A stretch of DNA of 64,000 nucleotides from Planctomycetota bacterium (lineage in GTDB: Bacteria > Planctomycetota > Planctomycetia > Pirellulales > Pirellulaceae): the NCBI GenBank assembly GCA_026692845.1, contig JAPLNM010000042.1, positions 1 through 64,000 on the forward strand, written 5' to 3'. The position numbers and the translations under genes are program-made. This document shows positions 45,220 to 57,322 of this stretch, in pieces; positions within the stretch are counted from its first letter, which is position 1, and every line of letters starts with the position of its first letter. The notes under the pieces are model-generated. The model ran no database searches. It was not told the DNA's origin and saw nothing but the letters and a program-made list of their open reading frames with translations.

Positions 45220-46113
45220 ATGACAGCTCGAATTCTCGATGGTAAAGCAATCGCCAATGCGATCCGCCAGGAGATCTCAGTCGAGGTTTCCACGTTTCGC
45301 GAGAAGTTCTCGACATCGCCAAAATTAGTAGCGGTTTTGGTAGGAGAGGATCCGGCCAGCCAGGTCTACGTTCGTAACAAAGAGATCGCTTGCCAAAAAT
45401 CAGGGATCGAAAGCGATATCCGTCGACTCTCGGCAACGACGACGACCGAGGAACTCCTGGCAGCCTTGGACGCACTGAATGCAGATTCAAGCGTCCACGG
45501 AATTTTGGTCCAACTACCGCTCCCTGACATCATCGATGCAAGGCGGGTGCTAGACCGAATTGACCCGAAGAAGGATGTCGACGCTTTTTCCCCAGAAAAT
45601 GTGGGGCTGATGTTTCAGGGCCGCCCCCGCTTTTTGCCCTGCACTCCCCACGGAGTCATGCAGTTGCTCGACCGCTGCGAAATCGCCATCCAGGGCAAAG
45701 AAGTCGTCGTTGTCGGTCGAAGCGACATTGTCGGCAAGCCGCTTGTGAGCCTGTGCCTGCAAAAAAATGGCCCCAGAGGTCCAAGCAATGCCAACGCCAC
45801 GGTCACTTGCTGCCATAGCCAAACGCACGAGCTTGCTCAGATCACCCGCAGAGCGGACATCTTGCTTGTGGCGATAGGCAAACCGAACTGGGTCACTGCT
45901 TCGATGGTCAAGCCTGGTGCAGTGGTCGTCGACATTGGAATCAACCGACTCGGGGATCGGTTGGTCGGAGACGTCGATTTTGATTCGGTATCGCAGGTCG
46001 CATCGGCGATCACCCCAGTTCCGGGGGGAGTCGGCCCGCTGACGATCGCAATGCTGCTCGAGAACACGCTCAGAGCAGCTGAACAACAACTATCTAGCCC
46101 TAGCAAGCTTTGA
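45220..46113 (+). CDS. folD: Bifunctional methylenetetrahydrofolate dehydrogenase / methenyltetrahydrofolate cyclohydrolase
   Basis: FolD interconverts 5,10-methylene-, 5,10-methenyl- and 10-formyl-tetrahydrofolate, using NADP. At 297 residues it has the normal length. Diagnostic segments are LVAVLVGEDPASQVYVRNK, the catalytic-lysine region around KEIACQKSGIES, VHGILVQLPLPD, DPKKDVDAFSPENVG, FLPCTPHGVMQLL, VVVGRSDIVGKPLVSL, HSQTHELAQITRRADILLVA and TPVPGGVGPLTIAMLLENT. It converges on an unknown minus-strand gene, their 3' ends overlapping by 14 bases. It is divergent from the sulfite/nitrite reductase. It shows that folate C1 carriers are used, beside the H4MPT-type gene at 2104. Confidence 0.97.
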   Translation: MTARILDGKAIANAIRQEISVEVSTFREKFSTSPKLVAVLVGEDPASQVYVRNKEIACQKSGIESDIRRLSATTTTEELLAALDALNADSSVHGILVQLPLPDIIDARRVLDRIDPKKDVDAFSPENVGLMFQGRPRFLPCTPHGVMQLLDRCEIAIQGKEVVVVGRSDIVGKPLVSLCLQKNGPRGPSNANATVTCCHSQTHELAQITRRADILLVAIGKPNWVTASMVKPGAVVVDIGINRLGDRLVGDVDFDSVSQVASAITPVPGGVGPLTIAMLLENTLRAAEQQLSSPSKL

Positions 46114-46606
46114 TCTGTTCGATGATGATCAGCAGATGCTTGGCTCTCATGATCGAACCTGCGGACTTGACGAAGGCGACGCCGGCTTCGAGCTCCGGAA
46201 GGGTGATGCTCGATCCTGGGCTGGTCAACGATGTGTTGCTCGGTGCGGCTTTCTTCGGTGCGCTCGGGGCTGGAGTTTCAACGCGGCTGCTGCGGCCACT
46301 GGTCGACTTGCCTTGGCGTTTCGCAATGCTTTTGACATTAGCGACATCGGCTGCGGTGATGCTAAATTGCTCAAGAGCTTCTACGACATCGCGATTTCTC
46401 GCCCCGGGATTGTTCTCCATAAAGAGGCGAATCCGCTGTGCCTTGCTCAGTTCCTTAGACATACTTAAAGGGTCCTTGAAAGAATAATTGACCTCTTCGA
46501 CGGCACTTTGGGCTGAGCTTAACTTCTGCTCTGCCTCGCGAACCAAAACTTCTGGAACGCTTTCCACCAAGTCGTCTAGAGTGATAAATCGGTCTGTGTC
46601 GATCAT
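46100..46606 (-). CDS. Conserved-looking hypothetical protein (168 residues)
   Basis: I do not recognise a named family. The ATG at 46606 is preceded by a perfect AGGAGG 8-9 bases upstream, which decides the start over a longer frame. The protein is mostly helical and charged, with a repeating Lys/Glu pattern: RFITLDDLVESVPEVLVREA, SKAQRIRLFMENNPGARNRD and VVEALEQFSITAADVANVKS. The last two together suggest a small helical DNA- or protein-binding domain. A Ser/Pro/Lys-rich linker (about 95-140) and a short helical end follow. No signal or membrane segment. Its 3' end overlaps folD by 14 bases; gyrB starts about 580 bases upstream in the opposite direction. Confidence 0.7.
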   Translation of the reverse strand: MIDTDRFITLDDLVESVPEVLVREAEQKLSSAQSAVEEVNYSFKDPLSMSKELSKAQRIRLFMENNPGARNRDVVEALEQFSITAADVANVKSIAKRQGKSTSGRSSRVETPAPSAPKKAAPSNTSLTSPGSSITLPELEAGVAFVKSAGSIMRAKHLLIIIEQIKAC

Positions 46607-49691
<3,085 letters not shown>

Positions 49692-49692
49692 A

Positions 49693-51009
49693 CTACTCCC
49701 GGCGGCTTGATGCAAGCACGTAAGACGAGGCCTTGTCGCTGATGTCCTTGCGACACCAACCACCGGGCCATCGAATCTCCTTGACCGCCTTGTACGCATT
49801 GAGCTTGGCTAACGCCAAACTGTCCCCAACGGCAGTGACTCCAAGCACCCGACCACCAGCGGTGACCACCTTGCCATCCTGCATCGCTGTACCCGCATGA
49901 AAGACCTTCACGTCGGGAATCTGTGCCGCAGCCTCCAAACCCGTGATCTCCTGGCCCTTGCTGTACTCCCCAGGATAACCCGCACTGGCCATCACCACGC
50001 AAATCGAGGGACGCGGATCCCATATCGGCGCATCGATCTCCCCGAGCCGACCATCGACCGTCGCTTCGAGCACATCGAGCAAATCACTCTGCAATCGCAT
50101 CAGAATCGGCTGGCACTCCGGATCCCCAAATCGGACGTTGTACTCAAGAACTTTCGGTCCGTTATTCGTCAACATCAAACCCGCATACAACACCCCACGA
50201 AACGGTTTGCGACTCCGCTTCATCGTGTGGATCGTCGGGACTAAAATCTTGTCTTCTACCGTCTCGAGCAAATCCGCATCGATCACCGGTGTGGGTGAAT
50301 AAGCACCCATGCCTCCGGTGTTGGGACCCTGATCGCCATCATAAGCCGCCTTGTGATCCTGTGCCGGCGGTAATGGCAAGATCGTTCGACCATCGGTAAT
50401 CGCCAAGACGCTGACCTCTTGCCCCTCAAGACGCTCTTCGATGACCATCGGCAAACTCGCCTTGCCAAACTCCAACTTCCTACCCATCCGGTCGATCGCT
50501 TCGAGGACTTGCTCTCGCCGCGAACACACAATCACCCCCTTACCACTGGCCAACCCATCGGCTTTTACCACCAAGGCCGCCTTGTCCCGCTCACCAGGGT
50601 ACCGCGCCTTGACATAACGCGTCGCACTGTCAGCATCCAAAAAGACCTGGTACTCGGCCGTAGGGACGTCCGCCTTACGCAACGCTTGCTTGCAAGCCAC
50701 TTTGCTTCCCTCAAGCTGCGCAGCGGCCCGCGACGGTCCAAAGGCGCGTATTCCCTCCTGCTCCAAGGCGTCGACCAACCCCATCGTCAATGGCAGCTCA
50801 GGACCCACGACCACAAGATCGACCGACTCCTTTTTGGCAAATCGAACCAATCCAGCGATGTCGTCGGCCGAAATCGCTACATTCTCTCCCTCAAGCGCCG
50901 TGCCGGCATTCCCAGGGGCGATCCATAAACGTGTAAGACGCGGACTTTGTCGGATTTTCCAAGCCAACGCATGCTCACGTCCACCATTGCCAACCACTAA
51001 TACTCGCAT
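49693..51009 (-). CDS. purD: Phosphoribosylamine--glycine ligase
   Basis: PurD (GAR synthetase) joins glycine to phosphoribosylamine in purine biosynthesis. From the ATG at 51009 (MRVLVVGNGGREHAL) it has 438 residues, the usual length; the 55-residue upstream extension lacks family similarity. ATP-grasp blocks are VVGPELPLTMGLVDAL, FGPSRAAAQLEGSK, ALVVKADGLASGKGVIVC, EERLEGQEVSVLAITDG, LPPAQDHKAAYDGDQGPNTG and, at the catalytic end, EYNVRFGDPECQPILMRL. The 3' end abuts the gyrB stop one base away. It is followed on the minus-strand side by nothing in operon and is divergent from the dihaem cytochrome gene. Confidence 0.96.
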   Translation of the reverse strand: MRVLVVGNGGREHALAWKIRQSPRLTRLWIAPGNAGTALEGENVAISADDIAGLVRFAKKESVDLVVVGPELPLTMGLVDALEQEGIRAFGPSRAAAQLEGSKVACKQALRKADVPTAEYQVFLDADSATRYVKARYPGERDKAALVVKADGLASGKGVIVCSRREQVLEAIDRMGRKLEFGKASLPMVIEERLEGQEVSVLAITDGRTILPLPPAQDHKAAYDGDQGPNTGGMGAYSPTPVIDADLLETVEDKILVPTIHTMKRSRKPFRGVLYAGLMLTNNGPKVLEYNVRFGDPECQPILMRLQSDLLDVLEATVDGRLGEIDAPIWDPRPSICVVMASAGYPGEYSKGQEITGLEAAAQIPDVKVFHAGTAMQDGKVVTAGGRVLGVTAVGDSLALAKLNAYKAVKEIRWPGGWCRKDISDKASSYVLASSRRE

Positions 51010-51203
51010 CTCGTTGGATAACCTTATCGCCATTTGCCTACGGAAAGACTCACCCAGACTCCGACCCGCAAACAGGCCGATCGGCCGACATTCTATTGGA
51101 TTCCGAAAACTTCCCAAGCCTAAGGCGTTTTCCATCGGACTTTTCGCCGATCTTTTCGGTTTGCTATGATACAAAGGACCTCACAACTCGGAGAAAAAGC
51201 CCA

Positions 51204-52772
51204 ATGGTATCTGCTCATCGAAAAAAAATCGGTCTACGGACCTCGAACCCCTTCGAACTTACCGACCTTGAACCGACGCGTCTATTGGCCTGGGCCGGTG
51301 TCCTACTAGGCCTCGCCTCGAATGCTTGCGCCCAAGTATCTCCAGCGGAATCTTCTGCAAACCAAACCGCCGCAACAACAGCAAGCGACCTCAAGGGATT
51401 CGTCGACTCGCGCACGAAAAATCGTGATACCATCCAATCAAGCCTCCGTAGCCAGTACCAAGCCCTCGAAAAATCGATGTCCTGGAAAGCCAAGGCCGGT
51501 TACGAGCGACTGACCCAAGAAGTCTATCTGCCATCGGACTTCGACGAAGACGTCCTAAAGAGCCTCGATGCGCTCGATCACCAGTGGCCTTTTTTAGATC
51601 TTCCTCTTGAGCCAGCAACGCGACAAGGAACCTGGATGGCCCACGGACTCTCGGCACGACCCGAGGACCCCAAACGTCCCTTGCAATACGTCGTGACCCC
51701 CTCGGGCCAATACGTAATGAACTGCTTTGCCTGCCACGGCGGTAACCTCTACGGTGCAAGCTATCCAGGAGCCCCAAACACGACCTACGCTCTTGAATCG
51801 CTCACCGAAAAGATCCGGAAAACGAAACTCAAACTCGGCAAACCCTTAGCCCAAATGGACCTCGGCTCGATGGTCATGCCCCTGGGAACAACCAACGGCA
51901 CGAGCAATGCGGTCATGTTCGGTGTGGCCCTGATGAACTTTCGAGACGCCGATCTGAATATCCATACCAACCGGATCCCCGCACCCATGGTCCACCACGA
52001 CATGGACGCTCCCCCCTGGTGGCACTTCTACCGCAAGTCTCACCTGTACATCGACGGCTTTGCCGAAAAAGGCCATAAAGGTCTCATGCAGTTCATGCTG
52101 GTTCGCCAAAACGGACCCGAGAAATTTCGACTCTGGGAAAAAGACTTTCGCGAAGTCTACCGATTCCTCGAAGAACTCCGACCTCCGAAGTTCCCGCTGT
52201 CGATCGACGCGGCCAAAGCTCAAAAAGGAGCCCTGGTCTTTCAGAACCACTGCGAGCGCTGCCATGGAACCTACCAGGCCTCCGATTCGACCAATCGAAA
52301 CATCGGCAAATATCCCGAACGAATGGTCGATATCGATGATATCAACACCGATCGTGTGCGATTCGATTCCCTGACGGCCAAACATCGCGACTCCTACGGC
52401 CAAAGCTGGTTTGCCGACTACGGCAAGCAAACCACGTACACCCAAGTCGCAGGATACGTCGCTCCACCCCTGGATGGAATCTGGGCCTCGGCTCCCTACC
52501 TGCACAACGGGAGCGTTCCTACCCTCTGGCATTTGCTCCATCCCCAAGAACGCCCCAAAGTTTGGAGACGCATCGCCATGGGACTCGACGAAGAATCGAT
52601 CGGACTGGTCGTCGAGTCCCTCGATGCAGTCCCCACCAAACTCCCTAACTCACAACGCCGTTGGTACTTCGATACCCAAGTCTTCGGCAAGGGTGCCCAG
52701 GGCCACGACTACCCAGACGAACTGACCGAGGATCAAAAGTCCGATTTGCTCGAGTATCTAAAGACTCTCTAA
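51204..52772 (+). CDS. Dihaem c-type cytochrome (RoxA/cytochrome c peroxidase-like)
   Basis: An exported protein of 522 residues with signal peptide near RLLAWAGVLLGLASNACA. Two CxxCH haem sites are visible: CFACHGG at about 174 and CERCHG at about 350. The APYLHNGSVPTLWHLL motif near the C-terminus is shared with dihaem enzymes of the RoxA/cytochrome c peroxidase group. A long histidine-rich segment with MVHHDMDAPPWWHFYRKSHL (about residues 269-288) supplies possible axial ligands. Whether it is a peroxidase, oxygenase or electron carrier cannot be settled. The start at 51204 (MVSAHRKKIG) is favoured over 51096 because it leads directly into the leader. Its stop shares CTAA with the convergent DUF1501 gene. 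Confidence 0.85.
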   Translation: MVSAHRKKIGLRTSNPFELTDLEPTRLLAWAGVLLGLASNACAQVSPAESSANQTAATTASDLKGFVDSRTKNRDTIQSSLRSQYQALEKSMSWKAKAGYERLTQEVYLPSDFDEDVLKSLDALDHQWPFLDLPLEPATRQGTWMAHGLSARPEDPKRPLQYVVTPSGQYVMNCFACHGGNLYGASYPGAPNTTYALESLTEKIRKTKLKLGKPLAQMDLGSMVMPLGTTNGTSNAVMFGVALMNFRDADLNIHTNRIPAPMVHHDMDAPPWWHFYRKSHLYIDGFAEKGHKGLMQFMLVRQNGPEKFRLWEKDFREVYRFLEELRPPKFPLSIDAAKAQKGALVFQNHCERCHGTYQASDSTNRNIGKYPERMVDIDDINTDRVRFDSLTAKHRDSYGQSWFADYGKQTTYTQVAGYVAPPLDGIWASAPYLHNGSVPTLWHLLHPQERPKVWRRIAMGLDEESIGLVVESLDAVPTKLPNSQRRWYFDTQVFGKGAQGHDYPDELTEDQKSDLLEYLKTL

Positions 52773-54223
52773 GCCAAGATCTCATGGGCGACTTGACCCG
52801 CGACATCGGTAAGCCTGAAATCGCGACCGGCATACCGATAGGTCAATCGCTCGTGATCCAATCCCATGATATGAAGGATCGTCGCGTGCAAATCATGCAC
52901 GTGCATCTTCTTCTCGGTCGCATAGTATCCGTAATCGTCGGTGGCTCCATAAGCCAACCCACCCTTGACGCCAGCTCCAGCCATCCACATGCAAAATCCA
53001 TGGGGATTGTGGTCGCGCCCATTGCCCTGGGATGTCGGCGTGCGGCCAAACTCCCCACCCCATAACACCAGCGTATCCTTGAGCAGCCCTCGCTGCTCAA
53101 GATCGGCTAGGAATCCCGCAATCGGTTTGTCGACCTCCGCCGCATTCTTCGTATGCCCCTGGTACAAATCCGAATGCTGATCCCATTGCACCTCGCTATC
53201 GCTGTGGGTGACCTGGACAAACCGGACCCCGCGCTCGAGAAAACGCCTCGCCATCAAGCATTGACGACCGAAATTCTCAGTCACCGGATCGTCCAGTCCG
53301 TAGAGCCGCAAAGTCGCTTGGGTCTCGGTGTGCAACTCCTGGATTTCAGGCAAACTCGATTGCATCCGAAATGCCAGCTCGTAAGCTCCCAATTGACCGG
53401 CGATCGAAGCCTCTTGGGGATAGGTCTTGGAAAAGTCCTCATTCATCTTGGCCAACAAGTCCAGTTGCTTTCTCTGCGATGCTCGATCGAGCTTGGGATG
53501 AACAATGTGCTGAACCGAAGCTTGCTTGGCCGGCTGACTCGCATTGCCTATCGGGGTGCCTTGGCAATACGTCGGCAAAAACGCCGACCCCCAATTGTTC
53601 ACCCCTCCGTGCGCCAAGGTCGGACAGATCGTTACAAAGGCCGGCAGGTCCTGATTCTCCGTACCGAGCCCGTAGGTGATCCAAGCACCCATGCTGGGCC
53701 TTACGAATTGATCGCTCCCGGTGTGCATCTTCAGAAGTGCGCCTCCGTGGGCAGGATTGCTCCCGTGAAGCGAACGCAATATGCAGAGCTTGTCGATATG
53801 CTTGGCAACGTTCGGAAAGAGTTCGCTGACTGGCAGGCCGCTTTGCCCATGCTTCGAGAAGGCCCAAGGCGACTTTAGCAAATTTCCTTGTTGAGCAAAC
53901 ACGACTCGGGGAAGCTCGAAAGGAGGTGGCTTGCCGTCGTCGCGGGTCAAAAGTGGTTTCGGGTCGAAGGTGTCAATGTGCGACGGACCACCCTTCATAA
54001 ACAAAAAAACGATTCGCTTGGCCCGGGCTGGAAGATGCGGACCGTTCGAACCTAGCAGACTCCCGGCCGATCGGTGGTTCGGGTCCTGACCCATGGCCAG
54101 GGTGTTGCCGAGCAAGCTTCGAAGGGCCAAATAGCCAAACCCCAAAGCGGTCGATTGAAGCATGCGACGGCGTGTGCTCGCCAATTGCAAATCGCTCTGC
54201 GAAGAAACTTCAAACCGACCCAT
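52769..54223 (-). CDS. DUF1501 domain-containing protein (second copy, Tat-like leader)
   Basis: A protein of about 484 residues, paralogous to the one at 5106. The leader STRRRMLQSTALGFGYLALR has an RRR motif and hydrophobic run, suggesting Tat export. Family blocks are RIVFLFMKGGPSHIDTFDPK, SMGAWITYGLGTENQDLPAF, CLMARRFLERGVRFVQVTHS, LKDTLVLWGGEFGRTPTSQG, RDHNPHGFCMWMAGAGVKGG and MHVHDLHATILHIMGLDHER. The ATG at 54223 (MGRFEVSSQ) is 13 bases after the upstream gene's stop; an ATG at 54259 overlaps it by 23 bases. It is the second gene of a two-gene unit with the PSCyt1/DUF1553 gene, and converges with the dihaem cytochrome. Confidence 0.9.
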   Translation of the reverse strand: MGRFEVSSQSDLQLASTRRRMLQSTALGFGYLALRSLLGNTLAMGQDPNHRSAGSLLGSNGPHLPARAKRIVFLFMKGGPSHIDTFDPKPLLTRDDGKPPPFELPRVVFAQQGNLLKSPWAFSKHGQSGLPVSELFPNVAKHIDKLCILRSLHGSNPAHGGALLKMHTGSDQFVRPSMGAWITYGLGTENQDLPAFVTICPTLAHGGVNNWGSAFLPTYCQGTPIGNASQPAKQASVQHIVHPKLDRASQRKQLDLLAKMNEDFSKTYPQEASIAGQLGAYELAFRMQSSLPEIQELHTETQATLRLYGLDDPVTENFGRQCLMARRFLERGVRFVQVTHSDSEVQWDQHSDLYQGHTKNAAEVDKPIAGFLADLEQRGLLKDTLVLWGGEFGRTPTSQGNGRDHNPHGFCMWMAGAGVKGGLAYGATDDYGYYATEKKMHVHDLHATILHIMGLDHERLTYRYAGRDFRLTDVAGQVAHEILA

Positions 54224-54236
54224 AGCATTTTTGTTC

Positions 54237-57014
54237 TTAAGGAACATAAAGGAACTCACTGCAAACCAATAGATTGTGCGCTACTTGCTCCCAACGGGCC
54301 CGGCTCGCGTCGGGTTGACCCATGACATAATCCAAAAGCCGCTGGCGCTCGTAAGGCTCGGGCTGGCGGCCTAAAACCTCTTCGAACAACCAATCGACAC
54401 GGACAGGCGGCTCGCTGGAATATTCCTCGCTCCGCTGTGCCAATCGTTGCGCCGAATCGACAATCCAGTCGGCGTTGATCAACACGAGCATCTGCAACGA
54501 TACCGTGCTGGTGTTGCGACTGCCGACAGGCATCGTCGGATCCGGAAAATCAAATTGCTCCAACAGCGAGTACAAATGATTGCGGATAATGGGCAGATAA
54601 GCCGTTCTGCGGTCACTGTCGTACTTGGTGTGGTCGATCGACGTGTGATCAAACACGAACTGCCGGTTCCTCAACGGTACCGACTTGCCACCCAACCGCA
54701 AATCCAATCCTCCGGAGGCATACAGGATCGAATCCCTGAGTTGCTCGGCCTCCATTCGACGCGGGGCGAAATACCAACGCAACCGATTCTCCGGATCGCT
54801 GGCTAAAGCCGACTCGGGCTCAGGATGTACGCTCGACATCTGATAGCTCGCAGAACTCAAGATCAAACGATTGAGCTCCTTGATCGACCAGCCCGATTCG
54901 ATAAACCACCTAGCTAAGTAGTCGAGAAGCTCAGGATGCGAAGGCCTATCGCCCAAGACGCCAAAATTCTCCGTGGACTCGACAAGCCCCCTTCCAAAAT
55001 GCCAACGCCAGACTCGGTTGACGATCACGCGTGCTACCAATGGATGGCTCGGGGATGCTAACCAACGCGCCAACTCCAAACGGCCGCTGCTCTGACGCCC
55101 AAAGATCGGCGCACTGCCAGAGGTCAGCATCACACTCGGAAATCCCCGCTCGACAAATCCACCAAGGTTGCGATAGCTCCCACGGATGTGAATAGGCAAC
55201 CCATCGACGACCCCTTTGTCCCCGACTCCCATCACGGAAGATTCGTCCGCAGCGCTGCTCTCGAAGACCCTCGCGACTTCGGCCAACTCGTGAATCTGCT
55301 TGAGGCTCGCCTCATCCAAAGCATGTTCCATTTTGGCCGGTATGGCTAGAAAACCACCCGCATCCGACAAGGCGATCCGGGCGGCTTCAAGCTCCGGATC
55401 CTCGAGCCTCTTGACCTGCGGATCGGACTCCTTGGCCTTCTGCCACTCGTGCTCGACGCGCTCGAATAAGGCCCGGTAGTGAGCCCCAAGCCCAGCGAAA
55501 TCTCCTAGGTCGGCCAAGGCGTGCCATTTTTCAAACAAAGGCGTCTGACGGTGGTTGTCCAAGTAGCGACGGCAATTGGCAAGCACCCGAGGATGCAACC
55601 CAAGCTCCCGACCCGCACTTTGCCACTCATTGAGCGTCGCCTCCGAAGTCAACGTCGATGCGATCGCTAGGTAGTCGGCTGCCTGCTGCTTGACACTCTG
55701 ACGCAACTTGCTCATCGCTTCGTTCTTGAGTTTCGTCCAAGCTCCATTTTTCTCAGCGATTTGGGCTTCGACGGCCTTCACGTTGGCTTTTTCCGCATCG
55801 GTGGAAAACGAGATCTCATTCCAGTGCTTGATTGCGCCGTAATTGCTATCGCCAAAGGTCTTGGTCCCCTTGAAAATCGCCGCAAGCGCATAGTAGTCTC
55901 GCTGCTTGATCGGATCGAATTTATGGTCATGGCAACGGGCGCAACCGAGCGTCATGCCCATGAAGCTTTTTCCGATCGTATCGATCTGCTCGTCGATCGT
56001 GTCCATCATCAGTTTGTCCCGATCCGGTTCGGCCAAAACTTTGGCTCCCAAGACCAAGTAGCCAGTCGCAGTCCTGGTTTCGAGACTCGCATCGGGTAAC
56101 AAGTCGCCGGCGATCTGCTCCTCGATGAATCGATCGAACGGCTTGTCCTTGTTGAAAGCCTCAACCACGTAATCACGATACCGCCAAGCGTTTCCATAGG
56201 CGATGTTTTCATCCAATCCATTCGAGTCCGAATAGCGTGCCACATCGAGCCAATGGCGAGCGTATCGAACCCCGTACTGCGGTGAACTCATCAAGCGATC
56301 GATCTGACGGTCGATCGCCTCAGGGCCAACGTCTTGTTCGAAGGCTCCGTATTCCCTCGGATCCGGAGGCAGTCCGATCAAGTCCATACTTAAACGGCGC
56401 AGCAGTTCGCGCCCCGAAGCCTGCGGCGAAGGACTTAGACCCCTGGACTCCAAAGCATGCAAGATAAACGCATCGATTGGATTGCGGCACCAATCGGCCT
56501 GCCGTGGTGTCGGTATCGCTACGGTCCCTAGCGGTCGCATCGACCAAAATGCCTGTCCCTGCTCGATGCTCATTCCAGTGGGCTTGCCCTCTTCGAATGG
56601 AGCTTCACCGCGGTTTGGATCCTCGCTGGGATCTTTTCTGGGATCGGGGGCTCCTGACAAGACCCATTTCTCTAGAACCGCGACCTGTGCATCGCTGAGT
56701 TTCCCGCTCGGTGGCATTTGCAAATCCGCATTCTGGTAACCGACGGCTCGGAGCAATAAACTCTCCGCCGGTTTATCCTCATCCAACGCCGGACCAGAGT
56801 CGCCCCCCTTTTGGATCGCCTTGCGATGATCCAATCGCAAACCTCCCTGCCTTTCCATTCCGCTATGGCATTCATAACAGTGCTCGACCAAAATCGGTCG
56901 AACCTTGGTCTCGAAATACTCCAAGCCCTCAGCCTGCTGGGCATCGCTACGGAGAAGCCCCAAACAATTCCAAGCCATGAGCAAAAGGAGCGTCCGACGT
57001 AAAGATTCGTGCAT
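54237..57014 (-). CDS. Planctomycete cytochrome (PSCyt1) / DUF1549 / DUF1553 protein (second copy)
   Basis: A 925-residue paralogue of the protein at 6610. A signal segment (about 8-20) is followed by the haem motif CYECH (46-50) and DLQMPPSGKLSDAQV. DUF1549 shows LLRRLSMDLIGLPPDPREYG, YARHWLDVARYSDSNGLDEN and CARCHDHKFDPI; DUF1553 ends with ARVIVNRVWRWHFGRGLVES, NRLILSSASYQMSS and FAPRRMEAEQLRDSILYASG. A central coiled-coil-like helical insert (about 380-470) differs from the first copy. The role is unknown; CxxCH motifs suggest bound haem. It forms a unit with the downstream DUF1501 gene. A 308-base gap separates its start from the ROK gene. Confidence 0.92.
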   Translation of the reverse strand: MHESLRRTLLLLMAWNCLGLLRSDAQQAEGLEYFETKVRPILVEHCYECHSGMERQGGLRLDHRKAIQKGGDSGPALDEDKPAESLLLRAVGYQNADLQMPPSGKLSDAQVAVLEKWVLSGAPDPRKDPSEDPNRGEAPFEEGKPTGMSIEQGQAFWSMRPLGTVAIPTPRQADWCRNPIDAFILHALESRGLSPSPQASGRELLRRLSMDLIGLPPDPREYGAFEQDVGPEAIDRQIDRLMSSPQYGVRYARHWLDVARYSDSNGLDENIAYGNAWRYRDYVVEAFNKDKPFDRFIEEQIAGDLLPDASLETRTATGYLVLGAKVLAEPDRDKLMMDTIDEQIDTIGKSFMGMTLGCARCHDHKFDPIKQRDYYALAAIFKGTKTFGDSNYGAIKHWNEISFSTDAEKANVKAVEAQIAEKNGAWTKLKNEAMSKLRQSVKQQAADYLAIASTLTSEATLNEWQSAGRELGLHPRVLANCRRYLDNHRQTPLFEKWHALADLGDFAGLGAHYRALFERVEHEWQKAKESDPQVKRLEDPELEAARIALSDAGGFLAIPAKMEHALDEASLKQIHELAEVARVFESSAADESSVMGVGDKGVVDGLPIHIRGSYRNLGGFVERGFPSVMLTSGSAPIFGRQSSGRLELARWLASPSHPLVARVIVNRVWRWHFGRGLVESTENFGVLGDRPSHPELLDYLARWFIESGWSIKELNRLILSSASYQMSSVHPEPESALASDPENRLRWYFAPRRMEAEQLRDSILYASGGLDLRLGGKSVPLRNRQFVFDHTSIDHTKYDSDRRTAYLPIIRNHLYSLLEQFDFPDPTMPVGSRNTSTVSLQMLVLINADWIVDSAQRLAQRSEEYSSEPPVRVDWLFEEVLGRQPEPYERQRLLDYVMGQPDASRARWEQVAHNLLVCSEFLYVP

Positions 57015-57322
57015 TCGAAATACACTCCAGGCAGGTAAACAATCGGATCCAACGACTCGCGTTCTGAGCGATTCGTCCGCTGGTATTCTACCACGAATTC
57101 CAACCGGTTACTTCCGCGAATTACCCACACAAACGCATCACCATAAAACGATCACAGCCAATGCAAACCCCGACAAGGAACCCTTTGGTAGCGCTTCGAC
57201 GACCTAAAAATCGGCTTAACAGGGAGAAAAGAGAAAGCCAACCAACCCTGAATTCCCTACAATAGGTTGACTTTCCCCAATCCTTCCTGTCTTAGATTTG
57301 CTTATTCGAACCCCGTGCCATC
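57015..57322 (+). promoter_or_regulatory. Divergent gap before the ROK gene with a weak promoter candidate
   Basis: About 308 bases. TTGACT at 57267-57272 is followed after exactly 17 bases by TCTTAG (57290-57295), a weak match to a sigma-70 promoter about 28 bases before the ROK ATG. No hairpin or other gene seen. Confidence 0.3.
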
